Part shown: positions 11,831-23,058 of the stretch, in pieces
How the letters are laid out: every line of letters begins with the position of its first letter
How positions within the stretch are numbered: position 1 is the first letter of the stretch
From: Leptodontidium sp. MPI-SDFR-AT-0119
Taxonomy: Eukaryota; Ascomycota; Leotiomycetes; Helotiales; Leptodontidiaceae
Direction of reading: 5' to 3'
Assembly: GCA_020726505.1 (NCBI GenBank)
Contig: JAHLEZ010000019.1
Location: 186,001-250,000 of the forward strand
DNA: 64,000 nucleotides
Notes under the pieces: generated by a model
Told to the model about the DNA's origin: nothing
The model's input: the letters and a program-made list of their open reading frames with translations, nothing else
The model's database searches: none
Made by a program: the position numbers and the translations under genes

Positions 11831-12589
11831 TCAGCGACCAGATCTCCGACTAGAAGACCCTTCAGCAGAGCTCCCAGAGCTCCCACCACTCTTCTCGTCA
11901 CCCTCCCTCGTATCCCTATCATCTCTCTTCGTATCTTTCTTCTTTTCATCCTTCTTATTATCTTTCTTATTTCCAGACTTCTTCTTTTCCCGGAAAGCAG
12001 CTTTCTGAGCTTTCCCCGTTTTTTCCTTTGGGACCTGGAGCCCGCCTGGGTTCGGGATAGCAGGTGGCGAAAGGCTGCTAGAGTTGGAAGAAGACGTCGC
12101 ATCGATACGGTTTATGGCCACGGGACCCGTCTGTCCCTCATCTATAGGCATTGTGCGTTTCGAAAGCTTCTCTACTTCAAATTGGGCACGTAATCCAGGG
12201 TGATAGGATGATCCACCTGGACCGGCGACGTGCGATGGATTGAGGGATCTTGTCGTCTCTTCCCTTCCTTTTCCCTTGTCCTGGCGTGGCTTGTTTGAAG
12301 AAGTTGAACTTGAAGTTGAGCCAGAACGCTGCCTCCGGCTCTGTCCATGTTCCTCTCCAACCTGCTTTCTCAATTCATCTTCACCAGTGACTCGAGGCTT
12401 TGATATGTCTGTCTCAGCACGTGAAGCACCTGCATCCTTCGATTCACTTACAGATGAGGAAGTCTTTTGAGCCTTTCCTAGGAGAGAAGGGGGAGTAGAA
12501 TATTTCTTCTTCTTCTTCTTCTTGTCATGGGTCATACTGCTACTGCCGCTCTTTCCGTCACTTCTCTGCGAGGAGCTGAAGAAGCCCAT
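11831..12589 (-). CDS. Hypothetical low-complexity Ser/Lys-rich protein
   Basis: A single-exon ORF of 252 aa, not recognised. It begins MGFFSSSQ, then a seven-Lys run, Ser-rich segments, a middle block around PSHVAGPGGSSYHPGLRAQFEVEKLSKRT that looks the most constrained, and a highly charged Lys/Asp/Arg tail. No membrane segment or catalytic motif is visible; it is probably an intrinsically disordered nuclear or cytoplasmic protein. N-terminal MGFF could be a myristoylation-like start (Gly2), which is inference only. Intact frame, codon use similar to neighbours. The overlapping ORF 11794-12102 on the same strand is a shadow. Confidence 0.6.
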   Translation of the reverse strand: MGFFSSSQRSDGKSGSSSMTHDKKKKKKKYSTPPSLLGKAQKTSSSVSESKDAGASRAETDISKPRVTGEDELRKQVGEEHGQSRRQRSGSTSSSTSSNKPRQDKGKGREETTRSLNPSHVAGPGGSSYHPGLRAQFEVEKLSKRTMPIDEGQTGPVAINRIDATSSSNSSSLSPPAIPNPGGLQVPKEKTGKAQKAAFREKKKSGNKKDNKKDEKKKDTKRDDRDTREGDEKSGGSSGSSAEGSSSRRSGR

Positions 12590-14280
12590 AATATTGTGCA
12601 GTTTTTTCTGTTGTTCTGACCAAGGAAATTTGTACTAAGAGCAAGCTGTTTGCAGATGACAAGGAAGAGAGAGGATTAAAGTGTACAGAACCAGGCATTT
12701 ATACTTCCCACAGAACAGATAAAGTCACGAAGATCCAACGTAGTGAATGTACTGTTCGTCCTCCCAAGCTATGAATAACATTCACTTCCATCATGGCCTT
12801 TGTGATTCTGGCGTAACACATGCAATTGTTCATATCTAATTAACTACAAGTTCTATTAATCATATCCCAGAAACAATAAACTTGACTTCGTTGTTCTATA
12901 CCCTTGTTGCACGCCCAGAAACAACAATTGTAACTTCTCCATTAGGCGAATGGATCAGAGTAGAATAACAATGGCGTGCAGTGCGATGGGCTGAAAGAAA
13001 GTTGGGATATTCAAGGGGAGCTAAAGCCAGTCTGGGCTATAAAGGAGCCTTTTGGAACCATATAAGGGTCTTTTATCCTCAAAGAACTTAGAAATCAACT
13101 CTTTGCAAACTTCTTCTTGAGACTGGCTTCTTTTCTAGTCACCGACGCAGGGAGACTCAAAGCATGCCAATCATATTGATTTTAGGTGTTCGCAGTCCTC
13201 ATTTCATAGCGTCTGTTTTATGATCTGAATTTGACAGCACTAAGGAGCTACGAAGACTGCATCTTGGAAGCAAGAGTTAGCGCACGACATTGTGTTTTTC
13301 AGAGGACTATGTAAAAAGAACAACTTCAAGAAGACACTCTTTATAATCTCTTTTTGAAGACCCACTTCCTTTCTGATATCGTTACCTGAACGATGCACAT
13401 CTACATACTTCAATAGCTCCCGGAAAAGGGGTTTCAATTTGATTATGATCTTATTTGGAAGACATATTCCTGGCATTTGTATTAAATGCCCCTCTCGCTG
13501 ATCGTCCGTACCTAAGCGAGGGACGTTCTTTGAGACTTAGCAACAGACAGGCTTGAAACATGGCAGGGAAGGGGCGGTGAGGAAAACGGGGGTGAGAAGG
13601 TTAAGGGATCAGTTCTGGGGAGTAAGTAGCAATGAAAAAATTATTTCCTCATGAAAAACAGTGAATACTAACCCACCTTTTCTTTCTTACCATAGCTCTT
13701 GAAAACACTTGCCTGGGGACCTATTATTTCCCGAGTTGCGGTAGCCACTGATCTGCGGAGCGCAGTAAGTGGGGCACTAAATTAGCTCACTCGACCTGCA
13801 TATCTTCCCTCTTCTATTCCCCTCTTACACTTACCCTCTTTAATACGACTTACACAATAAACAACTTCACTTTGAATCTTCCTCCTGATACTCGGAGACT
13901 CACCAGCACGTCTACCCGTTAATAGTTCATACCCTGACTTATTACCCTCAACTTAAATGCACGCATCACATGATTATCCTCGGCGCCTACACAGACCTAC
14001 CAAGCTTGATCCCTCTGCATTGCGCGTACGGAAACTGTAGCCGCGCAGATCACAACGTCTAGTCGCTATTATTTTCATGCCAACTGTATTTTCGGTACCT
14101 CCCCTTGTCCAAATCCAGCCAGGCTATTTCACCATCAATCGCTTCTCTATCGTTGCCAGATGCGACAGGTCTCCTACTTTCCCAAGTGAAGCTTAGTCCA
14201 CGTGGTTTACAGGCAACACATCCGTCCAGAAGTCGGTATTTACACTTATATCCAATCTCGTAGCATTCCTGGCCATATCT
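12590..14280. other. Gene-poor 1.7 kb
   Basis: I see no supported gene. A minus-strand 78-codon ORF at 13240-13476 has Lys/Ile/Leu-rich composition and no recognisable motif. The part nearest 14280 is the promoter of the Zn2Cys6 regulator. Confidence 0.45.
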
Positions 14281-16413
14281 ATGGACGCAGAAGGTATGCG
14301 CAGTCACCAAAGAACCGGATACCCTCGTCGGCGAGCCGTAGCAGCATGCTTAACATGCCGCGAAAGGAAGAGGAAATGGTATGCATATAGCCAAGTTTCG
14401 TTACTTATATTGCGATTCATGCTCAAAAGTCATCGTGGTACAAATCATTGATATTTATATTGATAGTGACAATTTAAGACCGAGTTGTTCTTCATGTTTG
14501 CAAATCGGAACTCCATGCGAGTACATCAAGAAAGACGCATCAACCTTTGATGCTGCGTCTTTGAGAATTCTCACGCAATTATCTGTAATCGAAGGTCTAG
14601 TAAGAGACATACATCCCTCCTCGTCTCCCGACTTCTCGTCAGTGCCAACAACCTCGGGAGGTCAAAAGCAGCCAAATGCTGTACGCTCTTCAGAGTGTGA
14701 TGGCTTCTCAGATACCAAGCATGCGATATTCAGCCTACACTTGGAGGTTGGTTACAGATTATCGACCGACGAATTGCTGCGGTGGCCTATATTTGAAGAG
14801 CTTCTATCTTCCCTTCAACGTTTTAGATTCGTTGATGATCACGACTCTGAAGCTTATACCTATCTCAATGACCTTCTAACACAATCTGATACTATGGGTT
14901 CGAAAGACCAAGTTGGTTCTCCTTGGGACCTGGCCAGGCCTGATGAAATTTCAACAGAAATTTCAGACATTGAACCGCTTGTCGACCACTTCTTCAACAG
15001 AGTCAACATCAAAAATCCGATTGTCACTCGACAGGATGCCAGCCAATACTGTCGGCAGTACTGTACCCATGGATCTCTGTCCAACCTGGAAACCTGCCTC
15101 GTGTTGCTCATGTGTGCTCTGGGGGCCGTTTCGATGGAATTCGACCCTTCTAATGTAACTCAAAGCCCCAGCAGCTCATCCCATCCATCTTCACGTCTCG
15201 CGAGTCTAAGACTAGGCTACCGTTACTTCGTCGCGGCCGAAAAGTGCTTAGGTTCTGCCCTGTCCAGCGTCCACAGTCTTGCGATCCAGTGCCTTTGCCT
15301 TGCCGGGTGAGTAATCCAAGATTTTGCTAACACCATCCACTCGGTTGACATGTCTCCATGAGATAGGATCTTCCACATGTATCTCATCAGACCTATGCAC
15401 GCCTTGCGCATGTTTCACGCAGCCGGATCCTCGCTCCAGATCCTCGCATCTACCAAGTCCGTATCCCGACCTTCTACAAAAGTCAAGACAAGATAGGTTG
15501 TACTGACAGTTTGTGCCAGTGCGAGTTCGGCAGAAGGGAGATCACAGGTGTACTCGAGTCTATTCTGGACATGTTATAAATCGGAGAGGTTCGTCCATCA
15601 CAAAGCGATGCCATCCGTCAGCTATCTGACCGAAACAGGGAAATTCTAGCAGAGATACCTGTCAGCACTCCCGCTCTGAGACAGCCCGGTTGGCCAGACT
15701 CATACCCTCTATCGAACCAGCCAGCGAGCATGACTTCCGACATGTGGGCATCTCACGAGGAGGACAGTTGGTATTTCTTCCTATCAGAAATAGCACTTCG
15801 ACGAATCACAGACCAAGTCGCCGACGTGGTGTATAAGTACATCGACGCTAGGGAAAATCCTCCCGATTCTTCTTCACCGGGCATCGAAGAACTCATACCT
15901 GTCGTGGTCGAGTTCGAGCGGCAGGCCGAAACATTTAGAGAGAATCTCCCTCCATCCATCCAGTTCCCGGACGTTCCCCAGTTCGCAAGCACGGAGTGGC
16001 AACAGTATAGTCGTGGACGTTATTATCGAGTCCTGGAGCTCATGCACAGGCCTTTCCTCTTCGCCGCTATCCACGACCCAGACTGCAGCGCTGTTGTTCG
16101 AGTGCTAGCGGAGAAAGGGCTCTTCAACGCCTTGCGATATCTTCAACACAGCCATGCGAGCCATCGCCACCATGGCACGTGGCTACAACTCCGGAACGTG
16201 ATGAAAGCTGCGAGTCTCCTGCTTGCGGCCTCGAGATCGAAAGGGCTGAAGATGCCTCATGGGTGGGAAGCTGGGATTGACAAGGCGTTGGCAACGTATG
16301 AGTACTGGGCGTGGGAATTCCCGTCTTGCAAGACATATGCGGGCGTGATTCTGGCTCTGGCAAATTCTCCTTTGGCAACCGATGAGGAGGTTAGGCAGAT
16401 TGGTTTTGCTTGA
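14281..16413 (+). CDS. Zn2Cys6 fungal transcription factor
   Basis: Model: 14281-14378, 14467-15306, 15367-15456, 15520-15588 and 15639-16413 (623 aa); every junction keeps the frame. The first intron splits the last codon of the first zinc loop. The DNA-binding cluster is Cys23, Cys26, Cys33, Cys40, Cys43, Cys50 (CLTCRERKRKC then C-x2-C-x6-C), preceded by a basic patch RRR at 16-18. The remainder resembles the fungal-specific transcription factor middle homology region, with WASHEEDSWYFFLSEIALRR and the YYRVLELMHRPFLF segments typical of the family. It lies next to a transporter and a lyase-family enzyme, which suggests it is their pathway regulator (inference). Confidence 0.88.
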
Positions 16414-17113
16414 GTGCACTCGGTCAATCGGTCGAAATACTCGTTTCCTCACGACTTGTTGTAAAGCGGCCTCTGGGATGAGATCCCTAAGTATTATTAA
16501 ATCTCGTCTTGACTATTGTTACAACTCACATCGTACAATTTCGTGGTCTAAATATGTGCAAAGCTCAGGGTGGATGGGTAAATGCGCCACTATCGTCTTG
16601 TTAGCCCGTATGTTTGGTATTTGTGATAGAATCGTTTAGCTCTATAGCAAAACTGTTAGACAGTCTCGAGACTGAAGTGCCATGTCGATGGTGTCGAATC
16701 GAGTTTACAATATACCAGTCTGTAAAATGTATACGGATTAAAGTAGCTAGACCTCTGGAATTGAACGTAATGCGAGATGACTTTTGAGCAAGACTTCTCC
16801 CAGCTGATAACGAGTGCTGTCGACTCATTTCTGCCCGAGTTGTTATTTTTTGGCCGGATCCGCCCGGCCCCTCATAACGAAATCAATATGGGAGTACAAG
16901 GCAGCCAGTCTACAATGGTTTCACGGAGCAGGAATACAAAGCAGCGGAAGTGTATGACTAGTAGCCACGAAATCAGAAGTGATCTCAATACTTTTCTCGC
17001 GTATTTCTATTTAAGTAGACAAGTAAGTTAGTAACACGACCACGCCCTTGAATACTACCCTTGACCCCCTTTTCGTACTTTCCACATTTACAAGATTCTG
17101 AAGAACCACATCC
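16414..17113. other. Convergent 3' intergenic region
   Basis: 700 bp between the stops of the regulator and the transporter. Nothing coding is supported; a GC-rich imperfect palindrome is present near 16852-16870 (GGCCGGATCC then GCCCGGCC). Confidence 0.45.
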
Positions 17114-19057
17114 TCACTTAGAAATCTCATGACAAGCCACCTTCTCCTTCTCATTCTCATCCTCATCAGTCTTACTACTACTCTCCACATCAATCAACCC
17201 CGGATTCTCCAACCTATCAAACATCCTCGACACCTCCTCAAGAGTCTTTCCTTTCGTCTCAGGGAACAGAAGCCAGACCTCGACGATAAAGATAGCGTCA
17301 AGAACGCAGAACAGGATGTAGTATTTCCAGCCCAGCTTGGCCATGGCGATGGGGTTGCAGACTTGTCGGATGATCAGGACTAGGTTCGTCACGATCAGAG
17401 TGAATGCTGCGCCCCAACTACACCACTCGTAGGGAAAGAGTTCTGTTGGGTAGGAGTACAGGAGCGGCGTTAGTGCGATGTCGTAGTGGAAGTAGAAGAT
17501 GAAGAGCATAGGGATGACGGCGAAACCATACGCAGCGGAGCCGGTGGCGTCGAATCGGGCGTTGAGGATTGTCCAGATCTGACGGTTGTTAGTAGGTGCT
17601 TCTGCGAGGATAAGAGATAGAGGGGGGATGTTAGGAGTTTGTTTACGGTGGAGGAAGGTGGGTATACGTACAACATACGATACGGTCATTCCCACAGCGC
17701 TGAGTTGGAAGAGGAGACGACGTCCTAGAATATCCACCATCATGGCACCGCACCCCACAGTGGTGAGGAGATTGAAGATCTGCAAGCCTCCGTTGATGAG
17801 CGACTGATGCGTAGGATTCGTGATGCCGACGCCATCGAGGACGAGCGTGAGGTAGTAGGACACAACCGTGTTGCCAGACCATTGGGCGGCGATGGCAACC
17901 AGGGCAGAAATGAGAAGTCGGCGGCGATTCGCAGGGCTGGTCAGCATCTTCTTGACGGTAGGTCGCTTCTCCGAGTTGGTCTCGGTTCGTACAGCTTCCC
18001 GGATCTGAGCAACCTCATGGACCACGAGCTCCGAGTTTTCATCACCGGCGGCATGGTACTTGACCAGCAGCGCACGTGCTTCTTCGTCCCGGCCTTTGGC
18101 GATGAGGTATCTGTACAGGAAGACAGTCAGATGAAAGAGTCTAAATATGATAACGGATATAACTACACACCTAGGTGACTCTGGCAACCAGTAGGAGAAG
18201 AGGAGCTGGAAAACTGGAGCGCCTCCCTGGAGCAATGTCGGGATTCTCCAACTCCAATCGCCAGTCATTTTGAGTGTACCAAAGGTAATCCAGGCGGCGG
18301 CGATGGCACCGACGAACTGGACGCATTTTCGTCAGTATGCCAATCGCTTGTTGAGTGTTATGTACTTACATAGAAGCAATGATACAGTGCAGTAGTCTTT
18401 CCTCGATGAGTCGGGTACGCCAGCTCCGCCAGCAAGATGGGGCTGGGTTGGGACATGACTCCGCAGCCGAATCCTAGGAAGAAGCGAGAGAAGATCAAAA
18501 GACCCAAGTTAGCAGAGCCGGCTTGGATGGCAGCGCCAATGATAGTGAGGGTGAATGCGAGGACGAGCGACTTCTTGCGTCCGAACCTGTTGGAGAAGGG
18601 GGCAACGAAGAGGAATCCAATGATCTTGCCGGCTGGCATCATGGCGTTGATGGCGCCCAACTTGGCCTTTGCAGGGTAGTTGTAATAGGCTTTCCAGTTC
18701 GGATTGATCTGCAGAGCGTTCATCATGGCACCTTTGAAAAGTATCAACTTGTTGTTTACCCTTGAGACGAGTCTTTTCAGGAGTGGAAGAGTACTCACCA
18801 TCATATCCAACTGTAGCAGCAGACATACAGCAGACCAAGAGTAGGGCGTTGAGTCGGACCAAATGCATTTGCGTCCACCATGGTTTCTCATCGATCGGGA
18901 GGGTCTAAGTGACAAGGTTTGATTAGCTGGTTGGCCTCGAGTATGTGTTCGCAAAGCGCTGTATTGAACATACCGCTGCAATATCAGGACCGACAAGACG
19001 AATGTTGTCAGCCAAACGCTCTTCAGCACTCTTCTTCGGCTTGCTAAACCAAGACAT
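17114..19057 (-). CDS. MFS sugar-type transporter (lactose permease-like)
   Basis: Model: complement of 17114-17578, 17672-18110, 18171-18316, 18370-18731, 18799-18904 and 18974-19057 (533 aa, standard length for the sugar porter family), five introns all in frame. Sugar-porter signatures visible: NRFGRKKS after helix 2, RFFLGFGCGV in helix 4, PESPRYLIAKGRDEEA at the end of the first half, VDILGRR after helix 8 and FPETKGKTLEEV at the C-terminus. Twelve membrane segments are expected; N- and C-termini are cytoplasmic. Substrate cannot be read from sequence; similarity in feel is to Lac12-like hexose/disaccharide porters. It is divergent from the lyase-family gene and convergent with the regulator gene. 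Confidence 0.92.
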
Positions 19058-19969
19058 GGTCTTTGAGGTTAGCGAATAGATCTGGTGAAGCAGGACTTGA
19101 AGTCTTTGGTGGAGGGAAGTTGGAGATACTGGAAACAGGACTGGAGAACAGAGAGATTTGCTGTTGTGATGTAACAAGAAAGATTCATCCACAGCTGGCA
19201 GATGGGAGAATATATACTTGAGCATCAGTCTCATACCCATCCCCAGGTGGGTGTTGAGAGGTCGTGAAGAAACGCCTCTGAGGCAGGAGAAAGACTGGCT
19301 CCCCCAAACCCCAGACCCCATCTTCCAGAGCTGCCGCCACTCCCCGCACAGGAGAGGGTGAGAATACAGTTGGTCCCGACAGCGTGGCTTACCTAGCTAG
19401 GTACTGGGGGACAAAGTAGAACAGTACGGTATCCACTGGGAGCTCGAAGAGCTTGAATTAGAGTAGGAGTACAGCCTACCTTCCGCCCCTCGTTTCCCCC
19501 TCTCCAAATGTAAATAAATAGTGGTGGAGTAAGGAAACTCAATATTTTGGCGTGAGCTAGAGACTCGTAGCGGGTGGGGAAGAGCGGCATTGTTGCCCTT
19601 CTAGGTAAGTTCCCTTCCACATGCTCTCTCCTTAGCTCAGTGGGGAGTGTCGGCAAGATCTCCGCCAGCTTTAGTCCAACCTATTACTAGCCAATCTCCA
19701 TCAACTGGGGGGTGTCTCGGCGAGATGCAATCCAGACCAGAAGAGACTGTGCATGAAACAAATCATCTGTATGGAGGCATCCGAGCATTCGCCAAGTTGT
19801 TAGGGTTCTATTTTATTTGTTGACGCAGATAGCCGTAGCACTTGATGGCTTTCATAAGAAGGTCGTGTGCTGGGAAAATGGCTTCCACGTCAATTTTTGT
19901 TCCTTCCCATTTTCGTCTGCTCAATTCTCAAGCATCATTTTGCCAGACGGATAGAGCAAGCAAAACACC
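19058..19969. promoter_or_regulatory. Divergent promoter between transporter and lyase-family gene
   Basis: 912 bp between the two start codons. It contains an inverted CGG/CCG pair spaced by 8 nt at 19651-19664, the half-site type bound by Zn2Cys6 dimers, and a perfect 12-bp palindrome ACCTAGCTAGGT at 19391-19402. That the neighbouring regulator binds here is inference. Confidence 0.4.
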
Positions 19970-21568
19970 ATGTCAACAATCATATCGATGACCAGCGCTG
20001 CCGCGCACCCAACAGCCAAACGCAGACGCAACAGCACTACGCCAGTGACTGTGTCGGACGCCAGCGCTCATGTATCGTTAACCGAGAACCGCCTCGGAAC
20101 TCGAGCTTCTCGTCTGCTGATTACACATGTAAACAAGCTCGAGCTGGACGATGAGCTGGTCAGCCTCGACGAGTATGTGCTGACCGACCTCGCCCACGCC
20201 GTGATGCTCACACGCACGGGAATCTTCGACGCACAGCACGGCCGTGGCATTGTCCAAGCTCTCCTCGATCTCCGCTCTGGTAATACGGCTGCCATTCTCG
20301 CCGCGGATCCTGAGGTAGGAACGCTCGGTCTTCAGATCGAACAATATCTGGAAAGCGTCTTGGGACCCAAGGGGCGTGATATTCAGCGTGCCCGGAGCCG
20401 CATCGACCAAAAGGCAACTAACTGGCGCCTGGTGAACCGCGCGAGTCTGGCAGAAGTTGTTGAAGAGATGTTACAACTCAGTTCGGAAATCCTGGCCACT
20501 GCTGATCGATACTCTGGTGCCATCATGCCCGGATACACACATCTGCAGCACTCACAGCCTACGACCATCGACCATTATCTCAACGCCCATTACTGGGCCA
20601 TGTCACGCAGTATCGACAGACTCCTCGATGCCTACGACCGTCTCAACCTCAGCCCACTTGGAGGCGCCGCCTACAGCGGAACTTCATGGCCCATCAACCG
20701 TACCGAGACAGCCGCCTACCTTGGCTTTGACGGGCCAATTCCCAATGCCCGGGATGCCGGGTTGGCCTCACTCGATATGGGAGCTGAGCTCGCCGGCGTC
20801 TTAGCAGCGACCCTCTCTGCAATCAGCCGACTCGCCTCAGACCTGAACTACTGGTCCTCAAGTGAAGTAGGCCTCGTGCGTATCGATGCATCACTCTGCG
20901 GTACATCCAGCATGATGCCTCAGAAACGGAATCCGATGGTCTTGGAGCGCATCCGTGGTCTAGCAGGCGTTGCGGTCGGCTGGGCTGCGAGTCAACTGGG
21001 TGTTATGCATACAGCAACATCTACAGATGTCGACCAGGCCTACATCCACAACTTGCTACCAGGCCAGTGTGCCGAAACAGTGGGAGCTGTCGGTTTGCTC
21101 CGCGAAGTCATTTCCACTGCCGAGTTTGACGTGCCCGCCATGCGCATCTCGGCAGGCCAACACTGGTCTACTGCGAGTGCTCTGGCCGACGCACTCGTCG
21201 CTTCTCACGGTCTGAGTTTCCGCGATGCTCACGAGAGCGTTGCTCACCTAGTCGCCTCTCATGAGCGCGCCGGCGTCCGTCGCGGTGAACTACGCAACGA
21301 TCTTATCAAGGACAAGGCCCTGAAAGCCTTCTCGGCTTCAGAACTGAGGAAAATTCTCGACCCCGAGGCTTTTGTGGCTTCCAGAACCAGCTCGGGCGGC
21401 ACTTCCGTCGCAGCACGCCGTGAACTCAAGAATGCTGCCTCGGCCGACCTGGATGACAAGAAGAAAAGGCTTCAAATCCGAGTGGATCATGTATCCGAAG
21501 GGCTTGAGCAACTCTTGAGAGACGCGCAATCAATTACTGCCCAAGCAGTGCAATCAAGTACTCACTAG
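19970..21568 (+). CDS. Argininosuccinate lyase/fumarase superfamily enzyme, divergent
   Basis: A single-exon ORF of 532 aa. Superfamily hallmarks: PGYTHLQHSQP (187-197) with the catalytic TH pair, and GTSSMMPQKRNP (311-322), the flexible signature loop with the catalytic Ser. The SRNDQ motif of true argininosuccinate lyases reads SRIDQ here (about residues 142-147): the substrate-binding Asn is Ile, so an arginine-biosynthesis role is doubtful. The N-terminus (about 35 residues, basic, Ser/Thr-rich) is longer than in typical lyases; a later start at Met7 is possible. The gene is intronless and visibly GC-rich compared with its intron-rich neighbours, compatible with acquisition from bacteria (inference). 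Neighbours suggest a peripheral catabolic pathway with uptake by the adjacent transporter. Confidence 0.85.
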   Translation: MSTIISMTSAAAHPTAKRRRNSTTPVTVSDASAHVSLTENRLGTRASRLLITHVNKLELDDELVSLDEYVLTDLAHAVMLTRTGIFDAQHGRGIVQALLDLRSGNTAAILAADPEVGTLGLQIEQYLESVLGPKGRDIQRARSRIDQKATNWRLVNRASLAEVVEEMLQLSSEILATADRYSGAIMPGYTHLQHSQPTTIDHYLNAHYWAMSRSIDRLLDAYDRLNLSPLGGAAYSGTSWPINRTETAAYLGFDGPIPNARDAGLASLDMGAELAGVLAATLSAISRLASDLNYWSSSEVGLVRIDASLCGTSSMMPQKRNPMVLERIRGLAGVAVGWAASQLGVMHTATSTDVDQAYIHNLLPGQCAETVGAVGLLREVISTAEFDVPAMRISAGQHWSTASALADALVASHGLSFRDAHESVAHLVASHERAGVRRGELRNDLIKDKALKAFSASELRKILDPEAFVASRTSSGGTSVAARRELKNAASADLDDKKKRLQIRVDHVSEGLEQLLRDAQSITAQAVQSSTH

Positions 21569-22441
21569 CTCATCATTTGTGGAGTTTGCTTCCGTCGAGG
21601 GGTCTAAGCGAAATGTCAGCACTGAATCAGCGAATTAGCCAGGCCGGTAGCCACCTCGAACTTCACCACAACCATGACGCGTAGAAAGCTGCACGACCGA
21701 CTGGGAGCTCCAAAGCTTACAAGCAAGCATTGTTGTAATGTTTTCATTTGCATATTTATCTAGTTGGTTTGCCTGAGATTATAATGGATGAGATTCCTTG
21801 GTAATCTTCCCCACTCTAATTGCTCATACATGATGTGTGATGAAGGATCGGAACATACGGTATCATCTGTACTATGGAAAAACCCCAACTGAAGCCTCAT
21901 TTTACAGTGATAACTTACCAGGGGCAAGAAGTTGAGAAATGCAATCCAATATTTTTTTAGCCTATACACCTTCAGATCACGTCTTCACCTTTGCTCTTCT
22001 CTCAACTCTAAATGTTTTTCTGCAACCCTTTTACGTACATAATTGACTCTCCATGAAGTCCTTGCAATTTTTGTCTTGATAGGTATGAATAGAAGAAAAC
22101 TTCACCGCAACACAGCGGAACTGCTAGCTCCAACTGCTGAGGGGTACGAACACTAAATGACACGAAGCCGGGCTGCGAAAGTGACAAATACGCAGGAATC
22201 ATCAAATCCCCAGGCATTTATGGCAGTATCATGATGCTAATTGTCATCAAGAATAATGGAACCGATCTCGATGAGGTTCATGCAATTCAAGATCAGGTCA
22301 CGATGGCAACGGTCGAACGCGAAGGAGAGCCACTCGGATTGACCCTAACTCCTGAACTTTTGGGTAATGGTGCGCTCCCACTGGCTGCTTTTCTCCCTCC
22401 GTTTAACCTCAGCACCACTCAGACAAGTCAAACTCTCCAAA
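21569..22441. other. Intergenic, no gene seen
   Basis: Only short ORFs without recognisable features. The ORF on the plus strand at 22231-22497 overlaps the antisense broken gene and has no family features. Confidence 0.45.
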
Positions 22442-23058
22442 TCACTGTCTTCGCCTTCCACCAACCTTCAATCCGTCTGGTATATCGCCATACATAAATA
22501 TTAGGGATGGGCCCTCGTAACTCCTGCCACCCTTTTCCAACTCCAATGCATATTTGCCAGTAACAGCTCCTATTCGCTGAGCTACCCTGCCGATCTTTGT
22601 ATCCCTGATGATATTCCAGAATTATGGCTCCTCCCTGCGAATCAGTCCATCTCCCATCATCTTCGCAAGCACGGGCTTAGAGGTCTTCTCAACAATGTTG
22701 TTGACTATAACGAACTTCGGGGTGATATCGTGGCGCTTAGTAAACTCGGTTACCTATATAACAATTAGTCTACTAAATCAGAGCCTCTTGTTTAATCTGA
22801 GGTCACTTACTAGCTCAGACAGAAATGCTTGAGGGACGTTCTTTACATCTGTTCCATGACCGAGGTTGTCGAGAGCGAGGACTTCGTTTGCAGAGTTGAG
22901 AGCTATTGTTGCTTCCAGATTGGCTGCAGTGACCTTGAAGTTGGTGAGGGCGGGGTTTTTTTCGGGGCGCCCAAAATTGTCCAGTCTTTAAAGTTATCAT
23001 ACTCTTGGGCACCATGCTCCTTGTCGGATGGAATCTCTTGGTAGTTGGAGAGTGTCAT
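22442..23058 (-). pseudogene. Broken gene of unknown function
   Basis: Not recognised. Translation on the minus strand from ATG at 23058 gives a coding-looking protein of about 185 residues with one intron (donor gtaagt near 22810, acceptor tatatag near 22752) if two lesions are ignored: a frame change in an A7 run (plus-strand T7 at about 22956-22962), and an in-frame TAA (plus-strand position about 22609-22611) after a RREEP segment, followed by the still coding-like FWNIIRDTKIGRVAQRIGA stretch. CAA to TAA would be an RIP-type change. Both halves keep hydrophobic/charged periodicity, so the gene was functional recently or one lesion is a sequence error. Confidence 0.5.
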
